From Dermacentor variabilis (taxonomy: Eukaryota; Arthropoda; Arachnida; Ixodida; Ixodidae), in the NCBI RefSeq assembly GCF_050947875.1, contig NC_134572.1:158245105-158309104 (forward strand): a stretch of 64,000 nt of DNA, given 5' to 3'. Numbering within the stretch: the first letter of the stretch is position 1; each line of letters opens with the position of its first letter. Both the position numbers and the translations under genes were made by a program. Shown here piece after piece: positions 42,213 through 54,257 of the stretch. The notes beneath the pieces are model-generated. The model had not been told where the DNA came from and did no database searches. It worked only from the letters and a program-made list of their open reading frames with translations.

Positions 42213-43503
42213 TCAAATTTCTGATTCCGTGAAGGGTGCGTCGAGTTCTTCGACCTCTGTGGCGGCGCATTGTGGATAGTCGCCGTCGCCTGGCGGGCCC
42301 AGTGGCACATACGTCTCCGCCAGCTCCTTAAGGAACTGCCTCTCCGTTTTGCCCTGCTCCTTTTGCTTGTGTAAAATCCTATCGATTGCCAATCTCTGAT
42401 CCCCTTTGGACTGCCTGTCGTCTAACAGTTTCTTTAGGAGGTTCCATTTGCGCCCGGTTCTCATTTGTCCGTCAACCGACGCGCTCACCTCATTCCACTG
42501 TTGCTTGGAAAGCTCGATCGAGTACGCTTCGATTTCCCGGTTTAGTGCCGCTACTTTCTTTCGTAGTCTGCGATTTATTCTTTGCGTTTTCCACCTGGCC
42601 GTGATGTAATTCTTTGCCTCTAATAGGTGTGCCGATCTCGCGTCCATCCTTCCCACGTTCAGTTCAGTTTGGACAACCCTCGTCGCGGTGCTAACGTCCT
42701 CTTTGAGCCTTCTAAAAAGGCTGTCTAGGTCCGCGTATTCGCTTGTGTTTTCCTTCCTTATTTTGCGGAAGGCGTCCCAGTCTGTGACCTTAAATTCTCT
42801 CGGTGGTGCCGCCCTGATGGGGGTCGTCACCGCCAGTATGTAGTGGTCGCTGCCGAGGTTCTCGTGCAGGTTGTGCCACTCGGCCCCTCCGCGCGTTTTT
42901 CACGAAGGTCAGGTCGGGCGTAGTGTCCCGCGCCACCGACGTGCCTAGTCGAGTCGGATAGCGGGGGTCCGTCACCAGCTCTAGCGAGCTCATAGTGACT
43001 GCCTCCAATAGCCGCTCTCCCTTAGGCATTCGCCTTGCGTAACCCCAGGCTCCGTGGGGCGCGTTAAAATCTCCTGCCACTATTAGCGGGGCCCCCTTGG
43101 CCATTGAGGCCGGCTTCGTTATTATCGATGCGAACGCCTGTCTGTGGTCAGAGGGCGGGCTGTACACGTTCACTACGAATAAGCTGTTTTTCAGCCAACT
43201 GTTCGGTATGATTTCGATCGCGGTCACCTCCGCTTTCGCGTTGCCTAATTTCAAATCTCGTTCCTGGAAATAGCATTTGTTCGCGACGAGGGTCGCCACT
43301 CCGCGCTCACCCTGTTGGAATTTCGACGAGGCGACCCGGTAGCCGGGCAGCGACACCTCGCTACCCCAAATTTCTTGTAAGATTATGACGTACGGTTTGT
43401 CCGCCTGTGATGCAACTAACTGTATCAGCGGAGCGTTGCGCTTTTTGAAGCTAGTGCAATTCCACTGCCACGCGACCAGCTCTCTAGTTGAGTTGTTCGC
43501 CAT
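42213..43503 (-). pseudogene. APE-type endonuclease and linker of LINE ORF2
   Basis: Starts MANNSTRELVAWQWNCTSFK at 43503. Motifs: VIILQEIWGS, LFVVNVYSPPSDHR, LIVAGDFNAPHGAWGY and, after a one-base frameshift near 42895, LGSDHYIL. The linker to the RT occupies 42830-42213. It would nick target DNA to prime reverse transcription. Confidence 0.88.
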
Positions 43504-44127
43504 GATTGGTACCTTGGATTTGTTTAGCACCAACATGCGCCATGTGTGCTTCGATACGCGTCACTCTTGGCCCGAGCGCTACAATGCTTTCCGCTAGTTG
43601 CTGGACCATTAGCTGCAAAGAGCTAATTGACTGCTGAATTCCCAATAGGATGCTACTGGACTCGGGTTCCGCCAGGTTTCCCGCCTCCGTCACGGGAGGG
43701 GCCCTGCATTTCACCGAGCGAACCGACTGCTCCCATTGCAGGCTGTACTTTGCGGCACCTGCTGCTGCTGTTGTTCGACTAGCTGGGGAGTGGAGCCTTG
43801 TTTCCCAAACGATTCGAAATTAGGCCTCATGTGCTGAATCTCCGCCTTGAGGCGCGCGTTTTCTCCCGCTAGCTGAGCTATTCTAGAGTCTTCCTTGTTA
43901 TGATTTGGCAATGCTACCTGCGTTACCTTTGATCCCTTTGATAGTGATTGTGGCTCTGGCTTTGGCTTGGCCCGGTCCGCCCAAGTTGGCCCCTCTTGAA
44001 TGCGCACTTGAGAGCGGGAGCGCTCCCTGGAGCGGGAACGGCCTCTCGATCGGCTGCGCTGTCGTAGTGTCGGCATTGTCGAACGTCCCCGCCTGGAGGC
44101 GCTTGCCACGTTGAAATCGCGTGATCT
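43484..44127 (-). pseudogene. LINE ORF1, C-terminal part
   Basis: An RS-rich basic segment (RSRSRGRSRSRERSRSQ) followed by WADRAK and a coiled-coil region, then after a frameshift near 43712 a helical C-terminus ending at 43484, overlapping the ORF2 start by 20 bases. It is separated from the zinc-knuckle part by the DNA transposon at 44128-45115. Confidence 0.78.
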
Positions 44128-45115
44128 AGGGCCGTATAACGTAAAACTATTCCAAGATGTTTTTATTCCAATCGCCTGACGTCAAATTTGCGTAACCGCT
44201 GACGCAAGCAACGGGCTGTCGCCCGCAGGGTTGTCTGAACAAACGAATCAAATCCTCCCCTCGTTCATAGGAGGTCACTTTTGTTTGCTTGAAAAACGAA
44301 CATTGCCTGCACTCAGCGGCTTGCATTATCTAATTGGCTCACAAAAGGCGAGGACCATGCTCAAGTGGAGAGGGATTCGATGGGGCCGAGCCACTGCACT
44401 AAATATCGATAACCGGATGAAGAGGGTGGTGCGGTGCCCGTGTCTGCGATTGGTCCGCTTTCTCTTACTTAGCTTGCGGTGGCTCGTCGGCAATCCGGCG
44501 GCATGCAAGGGAAAGTCAAGAATGACGCTAAAACGGATCCTCAGCAAAGAAGAGTTGGCAGAATAAGGTCGTAAACGTGCCGAAATTCTCGAAAACGTTA
44601 GACGGCCACGCAAAATGATTTATTACACGCAAATAAACCCACGCTCTCCGGCAGGGGCGCGCAGCCAGTGCGGGAGCGATCAGCGGCAGCCATCTTTTAT
44701 TCCTTTCGGAACGGGGCAGCCTGCGGCTATTCAGATGAAAATTCAGTTTTGTTCGCCATATTAATGCATCTTTAACGCGTACGCGTCACTTTGACGCATT
44801 AAGTTTTGCGGTTTTGTGACCTCGCGTGAGAGGCAGGTGAAGTGGGTGCAGCGTGAAAACTTTTAACCAATAGCCGCGGGCTAATGGCAAAAAGGCGTCG
44901 AATCAGAAATAACAATTTTTGCTTTCTTCGGTCAAATCATGCATAATCAGTGTGTACACGTCATATCAGAAGAGGGGTTATCGCGGTTTTCGTGACGTCG
45001 CGTAACACACAGGTGAAGTGGGGGTGGTCCAAAAAAAGTTTTTGACCAATCGTGGTGGGCTGATTGCTGAATTGGAATAGAAAATTTTGAAATAGTTTTA
45101 CGTAATAGCGCCCCT
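44128..45115 (+). mobile_element. Non-autonomous DNA transposon (TIR element), copy 1, inside LINE ORF1
   Basis: Left terminus AGGGCCGTATAACGTAAAAC, right terminus (reverse complement) AGGGGCGCTATTACGTAAAA: about 26-bp terminal inverted repeats. The sequence is homologous to 62038-63022 in the opposite orientation. About 988 bp with no transposase motif. A frame at 44231-44566 has a diverged counterpart in the other copy, but this is probably nucleotide-level similarity. The insertion splits ORF1 right after its zinc knuckles. Confidence 0.85.
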
Positions 45116-46107
45116 ACTCTCCATCTGTTGCGGCTGGCTTTGCACCTGTGCTTTCTTCGCATTTCTGCATCGGCGCCTCCTGCGCCGCACGACGTAAGGG
45201 ATTTAATATCGTTGCTTGCACTTTCCGTCCGCCGTCGGGTGTTGCCCCCGCAGAGGGCGCACTTGCGCGAGCACTGGTGGTCTTCAGCAGGGTCATTGAC
45301 TCTGCAGCCGCGGCACCTCTTCTTGTCAGGATTTGGGCAGACGTCGACTCTGTGGCCCAAGTCACCGCACCCGTAGCACACGTCGTTTTGCCGCCTGCAT
45401 AGCGTGCAGCGTATTAGGCTTACGCCACACATGACATAGTTCGGCACTTTCATGCCGTCGAGGAGCACTACCACCGTGGAGGTGTTTTTGATCCGCTTGG
45501 CTTCCAAGGCCTTGTGATTTATTTGGTTCACGATCATGGCCTGAAGCTGGGCCTCGTTGACTTCGGGGTCCACTCCTCTGATGACCCCCTTGCCCGTGTT
45601 GTCCGGCGCCGCAATGTATGCGGCCACATTGCATGCGCCTTCTCTTGGGTGAAGCTTGTGAACTCCGGCGTATGCGTTCACGTTCTTCTCGGTCGGCGTG
45701 TACACGACGAGAATTTTCAGGGTTGCGTTCGGACAAACGATGTCTTCCTCGGTCTTGCTCGTCGGGAGCGAGGCCGGTATTGCTAGCGCGTGCGCCAGGC
45801 GAATTTGACTCACTTTGTTCACGTCGAGGCCGTCTCTCGGCCTCACTATGATGCGTATGTGGTCGCTCAGTAGCCGGGGGAGCCTCGATGCGGCGACGAG
45901 CCGCTTGACCGCGCTCTGGGGGCCGGCCGTGCGGTGACCGCCCTTCGTCTCTGCTCGTCCGTCGTTGCCTCTGTCCGGAAGCGTGGGTCCCGGTTTGGCC
46001 TTCTTGTTTCTGCCCATGGCCGTCATCCAGCCTGGGCGATTCGCTTCTTCTTGGGAGATGCCCTCTCCCTCCAAGACGGTCTCCATAGCGGGAATGCTGC
46101 TGCGCAC
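45116..46107 (-). pseudogene. LINE ORF1, N-terminal and zinc-knuckle part
   Basis: A long frame starting MRSSIPAMETVLEGEGISQE, with a central RNA-binding region and a zinc-knuckle cluster: CYGCGDLGHRVDVC, C.GCRVNDPAEDHQC and CALCGG. Three knuckles in a row are typical of ORF1/Gag of I-group LINEs. The frame runs into the DNA transposon at 45115. Confidence 0.85.
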
Positions 46108-46230
46108 ACGTACGAGCGAGGTCTGGGCCTGCTCGCTCCTTGCCCCCTAGGATAGGCCTAGTCAGGTAAGGCTAGCTGAGCCGGGGCGTGGTCCGAACTA
46201 AAAAGTCTCGGGAAATTGAAAATAGTTCTC

Positions 46231-47039
46231 TAACCGGAAGAAAATCGGACATCGGCGTATTCCTTAGAAGAAACTGCTAGTGCACATTTCGTTGCTAGGA
46301 ATCACAGAAATCAGTCCGAAAACGTGTACAGAAGCGGGAGCCGAAAATTCCACATCCGCACCGGTCGGCTTCTTCTTCCTCCACTCACCAGGACACAAGA
46401 AGCGTCTTTATTCCATCTATTCTCACTTCAGATTTTTTCTACTCTATTCACTAAATGACTGTTTTCAGTACCCAAAATCTACACAAAGCAGTGCAAGCGA
46501 GAGAACTACCATCCGAAAACAAGTACAGCAGAGTTCGAGTAGAACTTCTTGCGATAGGTGGCGGTGCTTGTCAGACAGCTGTTTTCTCCGCACTCCTTGA
46601 AGCTTTTTAGAAGGCTGCGAAAATGTATATTTGGCCAGGTTCTCGAGAGTCCTTAAAAATGACTAAATCATATTTTTTTATCATTCCCCTACGAAGTGCT
46701 TTTGGCAATTATGAGGTTGCGCTTACGTCTTCTGTTTCATCACCTCGATTCCTGCTTCGTGTTTAAGCTATTCCAGTCAGCAAGAGCTTTTGCCTTTTAA
46801 TGTTTCTTGATCCTAACTCAATTTGCTTGAGAGACTTCGTATTCGCTTATATGGGACAAGATCAAAAGATTACTTAATACTTTGATATTTAACCGCTAGC
46901 TACCACGGCCAGCCACTTTAGTTTTGAAATTGTCGTTGCAGGGTCACACAGCTTAGTGCAGATGAGTAGAACCATTCTCTACAAATCCCACAATAATGCC
47001 ACAGTATTTAGTATTGCCACGTATTAGCTAAGGTGAAGA
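46231..47039. other. Unassigned interval
   Basis: No gene or repeat recognised. The first part may belong to the LINE 5' UTR. Confidence 0.4.
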
Positions 47040-47500
47040 ACGCATCAAAACTGTGAGTGAAGAATCTAGCATTTTATTGGGCGTATCTATGCCCTCAATA
47101 ACAGGCTACACTCAAGAACAATGACAGCAGCAGACAACACAGGCGGCAGTGGTCGAAAATCTGATCAGCGTGTCAAGCATGTCGGCTTTTACATAAGTCA
47201 TCGAAGGTTCCAGAGGAATCGATGGTGCGCGCGTGTCTTCCAGAAAGTACTACACAATTCTCGTCGCACATGCATACAGTCAGATTGCGCAAAGTTCGGT
47301 GGCAATAGACAATGGATAGAACCATCGATAACATTCGAGAGACTTCCAATACATACAGGTGCATCCTGCGCTAGGCGACAACGTCCGTTAGATGTTGGAA
47401 ACGCTGTCAGCCGCCAAACAAGCCCACTTGTGAATAACCCCCTCTTATAAAGTATCCTCCCTATGCTACTAACCCAACCCAAAACAAAGCCACGCATAAT
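47040..47500 (-). repeat. LTR-like repeat, copy A
   Basis: 47070-47345 matches 63756-64000 at many places (TTTTATTGGGCG, ACAGGCTACACT, GATCAGCG.GTCAAGC). The minus strand has AATAAA within CGCCCAATAAAA, suggesting the 3' part of an LTR. No associated internal domain in minus orientation is adjacent, so it is a solo LTR or fragment, lying directly upstream of G5. Confidence 0.6.
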
Positions 47501-47529
47501 AATGAAAAATCAGCATTGACATCTAACCC

Positions 47530-47840
47530 GAACACCAAGTGCCGATTTACAAGTTAACTTAGATGGACATCGTGTGGTTGTACTCGTCGACACCGAGGCC
47601 GATTATTCCGTCGTTGGTGCACGACTTTTGTCACAACTCAAGAAAGTCAAAACCGCATGGGAGCGTCCTCAAATGTGCACAGCAGGAGGCCACCTATAAC
47701 CCCGACGGGACGATGCACTGCGCGAGTGGCTGTTCACGGTCACACCTACCCTGTGAACTTCATCATCCTACAGCACTGCTCTCGCGACGTAATCCTCGGG
47801 ATGAACTTCCTGAACGAAAACGGTGCGGTGATCGACCTGC
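47530..47840 (+). pseudogene. Protease of G5
   Basis: VVVLVDTEADYSVVGARLLS (normally DTGADYS) near 47565-47625. The C-terminal motif FIILQHCSRDVILGMNFLNE follows at 47757-47820 in the frame that continues into the RT. The active-site glycine is replaced by glutamate. Confidence 0.75.
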
Positions 47841-49110
47841 AGACGAAAACCATAACAATGACGGCAAAACGGTCAGAAAGAATGCAAAGCAATCATAATC
47901 ATCGCGCCGCGTTCACCATCCTCGACGATCAAGAGAGCCACCTGCCAAATACTAGCGTCATGGCACTAGTCGAAACAGACGCGTTCTCAAGTGGCGATGC
48001 GATTGTCGAAGCGAACTTGCAGCTGCTTCTGGATCGCCAAATTTGCGTCGCACGCGGTGTAGTCCATCTGGGTGAAGGCAGAGTGGCTGCGCTAATAACC
48101 AATTCCAGCACCGAATACAAGCACCTCAACAGGGGTGTGACGGTCGCTTTCTTGGAAGAGTTCGCCGAAATAAGCGACGCATTAGCTCTCTCCGAGTCGT
48201 CCCATGAGGCATCGTCGACGGTGACTGATGAGGTTAACTTCGACATTAACCCAGCCCTGCCTCAACAAAAGCAAGAAAAGTTACGTCGCCTTCTTCTGCG
48301 ATATGCCGAATGTTTTTCAATGTCGGCGAGGCTCCGGCAAACGCATATAGCGAAGCATCGCTTTATAACGGAAGAATCGGCTCGTCCCGTCCGCCGAAGT
48401 CCCTACCGCGTTTTAACGCGAGAACGTGAAACAATCACGACACAACTTGCAGAAATGCTTCGCGACGACGTCATTCAGCAGTCCAACAGCCCGTGGTCTT
48501 CACCCGTGGTGCTTGTAAAGAAGAAAGGCGGTACCCTACGATTTTGCGTCGATTATGGGCGTCTCAACAGCGTCACGCAAAAAGACGTCTACCCGCTTCC
48601 GAGAATCGACAACACATTAGATCGACTGAGCGGTGCCAAGTATTTTTCGTCGATGGACGTCCGGAGCGGCTACTGGCAGATTGAGATCGACGAGAGGGAC
48701 TATGAGAAGACTGCCTTCATCACGCCGGACGGTCTTTACGAATTCAAAGTTATGCCATTCGGACTCTGCTCAGCGCCAGCGACATTTCAGCGTGTCATGG
48801 ACACCGTGTTGTCTGAGTTAAAATAGCAGATATGCCTCGTATATCTCGACAACGTAATCTTTTTCGCATCCACCTTCGACGAGCACCTTAACAGGCTGCA
48901 GACCGTGCTCACTCTGAAACCAGAGAAATGTCGTTTCGCCAACGAAGAGATCCTGTTCCTTGGCCACGTAGTTAATCGCGAAGGCCTTAGTCCGGACCCC
49001 GAAAAGACGGCAGCCACCGAAAGTTTCCCGATACCCAGTGAAAAGAAAGCTGTCCGTAGATTCTTGGGGCTCTGTGCTTATTACAGGCGTTTTGTCTGAG
49101 ATTTCCCTGG
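47841..49110 (+). pseudogene. Reverse transcriptase of G5
   Basis: The frame 47657-48826 (389 codons) holds the linker and RT motifs [40 protein letters not shown] and [16 protein letters not shown], ending at a TAG (48824-48826). Past the stop the active box reads VYLDNVIFFAS (48842-48853 = YLDN), so the second catalytic aspartate is lost. The connection domain follows at 48905-49099. Confidence 0.87.
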
Positions 49111-49147
49111 AATCGCAGAGCCTCTCACTCACCTTACGAAAGCCGAC

Positions 49148-49620
49148 GTGCAGTTTACATGGAAGAAGCCACAACAAGACTCTTTTCGCGAACTCCAAAG
49201 ATGCTTGCAGTCGCCACCAGTACTCGGCCATTTCGACGAGAGCGCCGAAACCCAGATCCACACGGATGCAAGCGGTATAGGACTCGGTTCTGTGTTGATT
49301 CAAAAAAAGAACGGCCTCGAGGGAGCCATCGTCTTTGCGAGCAGATCCCTGTCGAAAGCCGAATTGAACTATTCGACGACCGAAAAGGAATGCCTCGCTG
49401 TCGTTTGGGCGGTCACAAAATATCGGCCGTATCTTAACGGGAAGCGCTTCAAGGTCGTCAGTGACCACCACGCTCTGTGCTAGCTCGCTAACCTGAAAGA
49501 CCTATCAGGTCGCCTCGCTCGTTGGAGCCAGCGACTACAGGAGTTTGTTGTCACCGTCGTGCATAAGTCAAGCCGAAAGCGCACAGGCGCCGACTGCCTT
49601 TCGAGAGCCCCTGTCGAATC
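49148..49620 (+). pseudogene. RNase H of G5
   Basis: QIHTDASGIGLGSVL, SRSLSKAELNYSTTEKECLA and VVSDHHALC, a TAG at 49481-49483, then LARWSQRLQEF and GADCLSRAP in continuation. Motifs are complete apart from the stop. Confidence 0.85.
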
Positions 49621-50651
49621 TGCCCCGCCTTGCGATGATGACGACGATGCCTTCCTTAGTCCCATAAGCTCTAACACCTTCGCACAACATCAATGTGCCG
49701 ATCCTGATCTACGCTGTTTTGTTGAGTATATCGAAGGCAAGACACTGCCTACACTGCCTACAAGGCCTCCTGCAACCAATCGAACCACCATGGAAACTAT
49801 TCCAGCATATAGGGATGGATCTGCTTCGCCCCTTCCCGACGTCTACTTGCGGGAACAGGTAGATAGTGGTAGCAACGGACTATCTGGCGCGCTATGCCGA
49901 GACAACGGCGTTACCATCGGGAAATGCAATCGAGGTCGCCAGATTCTTCGTAAAGAACATCGTTCTCCGTCATGGTGCACCCGAGGTCCCTATTACCGAC
50001 AGAGGTACGGCATTCACAGCAGAACTCACGCAACATATTCTGCACTTGAGCTACACGAGCCATCGGCGCACTACAGCGTACCAGCCACAGACAAACGGCC
50101 TTACGGTGCGTTTAAATGAAACCATCGCCGACATGCTCGCCATGTATGTCGATGTCAGGCACAAGACTTGGGACGAAGTTCTTCCGTACTCGCGTACAAA
50201 CACCGTGCCACAGGAGACAATGCAGATGACGCCATTCGAACTTCTCTTCGGTTGCCAAGTCGTCACCATGCTGGATACGATGTTGCCTCACGTTGAAGGC
50301 GACAACATCCATGAAAACGCTGCCGGCTTCCTTCAACGTGCCGAAGAAGCTCGCCAGCTCGCCCGAATGCGTATTAAAGAGCAGCAAAACGTCGACGCCC
50401 GACTCTACAACCTACGACGACGAGACCAAGAGTGCGCACTTGGTGAGCGCCTTATGGTCTGGACACCCATTCGTCGCCGAGGGTGTGGTGAGGAGCTCCT
50501 GCGCCGTTACTTCGGGCCCTGCAAGATAACTCGACGACTTGGGCCGCTGGTCTACGAGGTTGTGCCCGATGGAGTGACTCAGTCACAGCGACGTCGAGCG
50601 CGACCAGAGATGGTCCACATCGCTCGCCCCAAAAAGATTTTTGAGCGTTAG
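49621..50651 (+). pseudogene. Integrase of G5, zinc finger deleted
   Basis: After the RNase H tail the sequence jumps near 49760 straight to the start of the catalytic core (IGMDLLRPFPTSTCGNR), so the HHCC finger is missing. The frame 49866-50651 then holds ATDYLARYAETTALP, ITDRGTAFTAEL, YQPQTNGLTVRLNETIADML and the GPY/F-like RRYFGPCKITRRLG. The third catalytic residue position reads V-R-L (normally VERL). Confidence 0.85.
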
Positions 50652-50742
50652 CGGACTAACATACATTCTTTTTGTTTAGTTTTCCATGTTTGATTGCATG
50701 CTTACAATTTCCTTGTTTTGTTTAGCACCGGGGCGATGCTCT

Positions 50743-50756
50743 TTCACAGGGGCTAA
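50743..50756 (+). other. Polypurine tract of G5
   Basis: CACAGGGGCTAA immediately before the LTR start TGCCACG. Confidence 0.6.
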
Positions 50757-51049
50757 TGCCACGTGCGTTTATTTCGGCTTGTAGCGACGCGACGCAGCTC
50801 GCGTCCCTGTGAGGCGACCGGCGTCGCTACGACGCAAGCGGCGTCTCTTGACGTGTTTCGATCGTGGGCGCGAAATGTATAAATAAGGGACCACCGGCTG
50901 CACTGTCTCACTCCGACGAACGCCCCAGTTGTGCTTGCTGCTTTCGCCGTCATCCAGTTGTACGCTTGATTTAGGGCACAAGTTCGCCCATTAAGCTGTC
51001 TTTAAGTCTACCGCCGACGCAGTCTCCCTTTCTGTATGGCTGCGTAACA
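50757..51049 (+). repeat. 3' LTR of G5 (293 bp)
   Basis: TGCCACGTGCG...GCGTAACA, with the TG...CA ends typical of LTRs, and a TATA box TATAAATA at 50878-50885. No second copy occurs in the window, so the boundaries rest on the PPT and the TG/CA rule. Confidence 0.7.
50878..50885 (+). promoter_or_regulatory. TATA box in G5 LTR
   Basis: GTATAAATAAGG, in the expected mid-LTR position. Confidence 0.6.
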
Positions 51050-51061
51050 GGTAGCTCACCG

Positions 51062-51620
51062 TCACCTAGGTGAGAATATTCACTTCGAAGATGACGGCGT
51101 CATCCAAGTAAACAAGACAGGCTTGCCACTTCAATCCTGCTAGCACCGTGTTCATCAGGCGTTCGAACGTTGCAGGCGCCGAGCACAGTACGACACTGAA
51201 CTCATCGCGACCATCTGACATGATGAAGGCATTCTGTTCGCGATCTCTCTCGTCCCTTTCTATTTGCCAATATCCAACTTGAGGTCCATCAACGAGAAGC
51301 ATTTAGATTTGCAGAGCCGATTCAATCCGTCGTCTATCGGTGAGTGGTGGCATACGTCCTCCTCTGTGATCTTGTTCAGGCGGCGATAACCCTTGCCCCA
51401 GGAACATAGGGTCCCGTCCTCTTTCTTCACCGAACCGCACGCGATGCCCACGGGCTTTTCGACAGCTGGATGATGTCGGTGCGTTGCATTAAGTCAACTT
51501 GTTGCTTTAAAGCTTCACGCTCTCGCGTCGAAACTCGGTAAGGGCTCCGGCGGAGTGGTCGAGCACACTGTTCGGTTATTACGCGATGCTTTGCAGCAGG
51601 TGTTCGTGAAATCCTCGATC
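51062..51620 (-). pseudogene. Gypsy reverse transcriptase fragment (minus strand)
   Basis: Frames 51451-51260 and 51302-51066 give YRRLNKITEEDV, YWQIERDERDREQNAFIMSD, CSAPATFERLMNTVLAG and CLVYLDDAVIF. It is an isolated RT piece from another gypsy copy, lying against the end of G5 in the opposite orientation. LKSGYW has become LKLDIGK across a frameshift. Confidence 0.82.
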
Positions 51621-52670
51621 ACGTCGAAAAACAGAACATTTCTGAGCTATTGCTGCTTCCACTCGGGGAGACGTGGATCTGTTTCAAAGTCTGGTACTGG
51701 AAATATGGTCGTCGTGGTAGACGCGGCAGAAGCCCAGAGGGCAAACACAACGCTGGTTTGCTCAATTTGCTCGATGTATGGGATTGTTGTGACCGTGTTG
51801 ACAATCAAACATACCCAGGCCATAAGCATTTCCAGTCATGAGAAAAGCTACCAAAGCGCATAAAAAAGTGCTTGCCCGCTGTTTTTATGATGAAAATACA
51901 GTATATACAGGCAGTTATAAATATAACCCACTGTGTACATTGCACTATTTTTCCATATAGTCGCCAGACGGGCTCATGCATTTGTCTCATCGCGCCACTG
52001 AATTTGAAGTGTCCCTGCGGTTGTCAGCGAAACACGTGGCCTCCCGAACGCTCATTGTCATGCAAGTCTTCACGGACTTTTGCCGATTCAGAAACCACCA
52101 CCTCAGCCTCGTCGAAGCGAGCTGCTTTTTCCAATATGTTGGCTGCATTTTCCTCTGGATTTCAATTTATATTCATCGCTTCGTCTATAGAAAACGAATC
52201 AGAATTCCTTGCTCGTGCGCCATGGACGTATGAAGCAGAACCGCCATCTTTATCTTACAGCAGTGCCGTGCCGCGTTGGTACCGTTAGATAAGGCCGGGT
52301 TGGTCCAAGAAAGGTCCATCACTGCGAATGGATGATATGTTGACTTCGCCTTTGAAACTGCTTTTTTGGTTGAAGAAATAAGAGCAAAGACTTTATGATT
52401 CGCCCTCGGATAGCGGAAAAATTAAATCCGATCACTACTACTCATTTGTATCTCAGATATTCCTTATCGTGCTAAAATTCTCATTATTTGTTACAGAATT
52501 ATCTTTTCTCGTATATTCAAATTACAATCCGACGCCTTTGTACCTATAGGCTCTGTCTAAATGGTGCTTTACGATTTTCTTGTGCAATATACTTTCAGAA
52601 ATTCAATGGGTGCAGTAATGCCTATTGTACCATATCGTTGCCAAATTTTTAAAATTAATTCAACCAAAGG
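51621..52670. other. Unassigned interval
   Basis: No gene or repeat recognised. Confidence 0.4.
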
Positions 52671-53246
52671 CTATGCTGAATTTAGTGCTTTCTTTTTATT
52701 CCGATAGCAATTATATTGATACTCCAGGCGCATTTTTACCGTCGCCGTTGGCATCGCTGTGAGGCTGCGTAAGAGTGAAAGCGTGTGAGGCTGAGCCGGC
52801 GAATGGTGTTCAATCTGGTGTGCTCGAGAGAGGAAGGCGGCCCGATGTCTGCCTTCTCGTGTGGCGCCCGAGGCGAGGGAGGAGCGGTGTTCTTCACCGG
52901 TGGCTGCTACCATTCCTCGATGTCCTCCTTGCCCGGCTCTCCGCATAGAGTGGAGACAACCACGGCGTCTACTAAGGTGTTGGCCTACGCGAATCGCGGA
53001 CGCTGCATTGGACGCTTTTTCGGACACCGTAGGGACGCATTGCACTCGCTCGTTTGCCTTGAAAGCGATCTGCAACATGGCTAAAGCGCGCGCCCGCGCG
53101 GGCTTCATCTTCAAAGCGATCTCCAACGTTTGCAGAGCTCGCGCGTTGCCGGCAGCTTCGTATGCGCTATGCTTTCCATGTTTTGTTCGCGCTGAAGCGA
53201 TACAGGCATGAAGGTCAATTCTGTTGCTGCTGCCTCGATTCCTCAC
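52671..53246 (-). other. GC-rich open frame, probably repeat-derived
   Basis: A 191-codon minus-strand frame without a recognised domain; an overlapping plus-strand frame (52861-53211) is also open, which is typical of GC-rich repeat DNA. Composition contrasts sharply with the AT-rich flanks. I do not regard it as a supported gene. Confidence 0.3.
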
Positions 53247-53801
53247 CCCTAATTTTCACAGCAAGTTTCCGCGTCCATAGAGACACTTGCGTTCACATTT
53301 ACCTGTGCTCGCGTGGCACCGTGCTCGTTAATTTAGTTAAAAAACATTCATGGGCAGGTTGCTTTGAATCCATAACAATATATGTTAGTGCGACTCCACA
53401 AGGACGTAGAAACAAGCAGACACACAAAGACTGTGCTGCCTCTGTGTGAATGTTTCTTTGGACGTCCTCGTTGAGTAACACTTACATATTCTATCATAGA
53501 TCATTTAATTAGTAAGCGAATGTTTACAACTTTATACGGCCGATAAAAGGGCGTCAGACGGCCGGTCTGTCGCCCTCCTCCTTGTGTTCATAGTGAGGTG
53601 AAGATGAAAGAGCGGAACAGTTCTTCCTTTCGTGGCGCCGTTTTTGCGCCTTAAGAAAACACACCTGAGAAGGAAAGTTTTATAGTGCTGGATTGAAATG
53701 AATGATTCCAGATATTTTATCTTTGCGACCCTCATCTCTGGAAAATTTCTCTTATAGAATATTTTTCCTAAATCACCCGATATTTAGCCCTACCCAAGCA
53801 G
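53247..53801. other. Unassigned interval
   Basis: No gene signal except the acceptor site at its right end. Confidence 0.4.
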
Positions 53802-53882
53802 TGGGTGTGAGCTGCTCTCCGAGGCAAGCAAAGAAGAGAAGAAAGAGAGATTTGGTAAAACAACGTCGATATGGAGAACCAG
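53802..53882 (+). CDS. Candidate internal exon of an unrecognised host gene
   Basis: Bounded by a pyrimidine-containing acceptor (CTACCCAAGCAG|TGGG) and a strong donor (CCAG|GTAAAG). 81 bases, open in two frames. One reads QAKKRRKRDLVKQRRYGEP and ends with one base over, which is in phase with the next candidate exon at 54258. Family not recognised. Confidence 0.3.
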
Positions 53883-54257
53883 GTAAAGCGAGACAAAAGC
53901 TGCCATGAAGAAGGTACGCATGGAAGAAGTCGCATAGTTCATTCTTAAGTATGATTTAAACTGCATGATCACTATTCCGTTGTCTTGTATTATGAGGGCT
54001 AAGTCACACTACATTTCCGCGTAAGCTACGTGTTTGTTTTTGCTTTATTTCTCTCTTGCTTGCTGTTAGGGCTTTCTTCTTTTGCATGTCACTCGTAAAA
54101 ATATTCCTGCATATTCTCTGTTGTCGGCGATATTCCAGTTTGTAAATACTGCGTGTCGGCTCTGCCCTTCAAGCGCGATGCGGCTTTGGCAGAGCTATCA
54201 TGTATCGGTGTTGGTGAAACTTATCTTAATAAAGTATTATTCTTATTATCATTACAG

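Larger units (their letters stand above)
39041..46230 (-). mobile_element. Near full-length two-ORF LINE with endonuclease, RT and RNase H, interrupted twice
   Basis: Minus strand: 5' UTR (to about 46230), ORF1 (46107-43484) split by a DNA transposon, ORF2 from 43503 with APE endonuclease, RT, RNase H (split by an LTR-like insert) and a C-terminal zinc-motif tail. The 3' end has AATAAA (about 39104-39099) and a short AATAATGAAT-rich tail near 39045. ORF1 and ORF2 overlap by 20 bases. The architecture fits the I/R1 group. Frameshifts near 42895, 42215 and 43712 show it is inactive. Confidence 0.88.
47530..51049 (+). mobile_element. Ty3/gypsy element G5, lacking gag and 5' LTR
   Basis: Plus strand: protease, RT, RNase H, integrase (standard gypsy order), PPT and 3' LTR. 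No gag, PBS or 5' LTR is found before the protease. The 47040-47500 repeat is a different LTR family in the opposite orientation. Several stops and active-site substitutions show it is defective. Confidence 0.85.

Noticed and set aside
44231..44566. 111-codon frame inside the TIR element as a transposase
   Set aside because: Similar reading occurs in the other copy, but there is no DDE-type motif, it is short, and the similarity is explained by nucleotide homology.
48818..49471. 217-codon minus-strand frame opposite the G5 RT/RNase H
   Set aside because: Shadow of the plus-strand pol; no family motif of its own.
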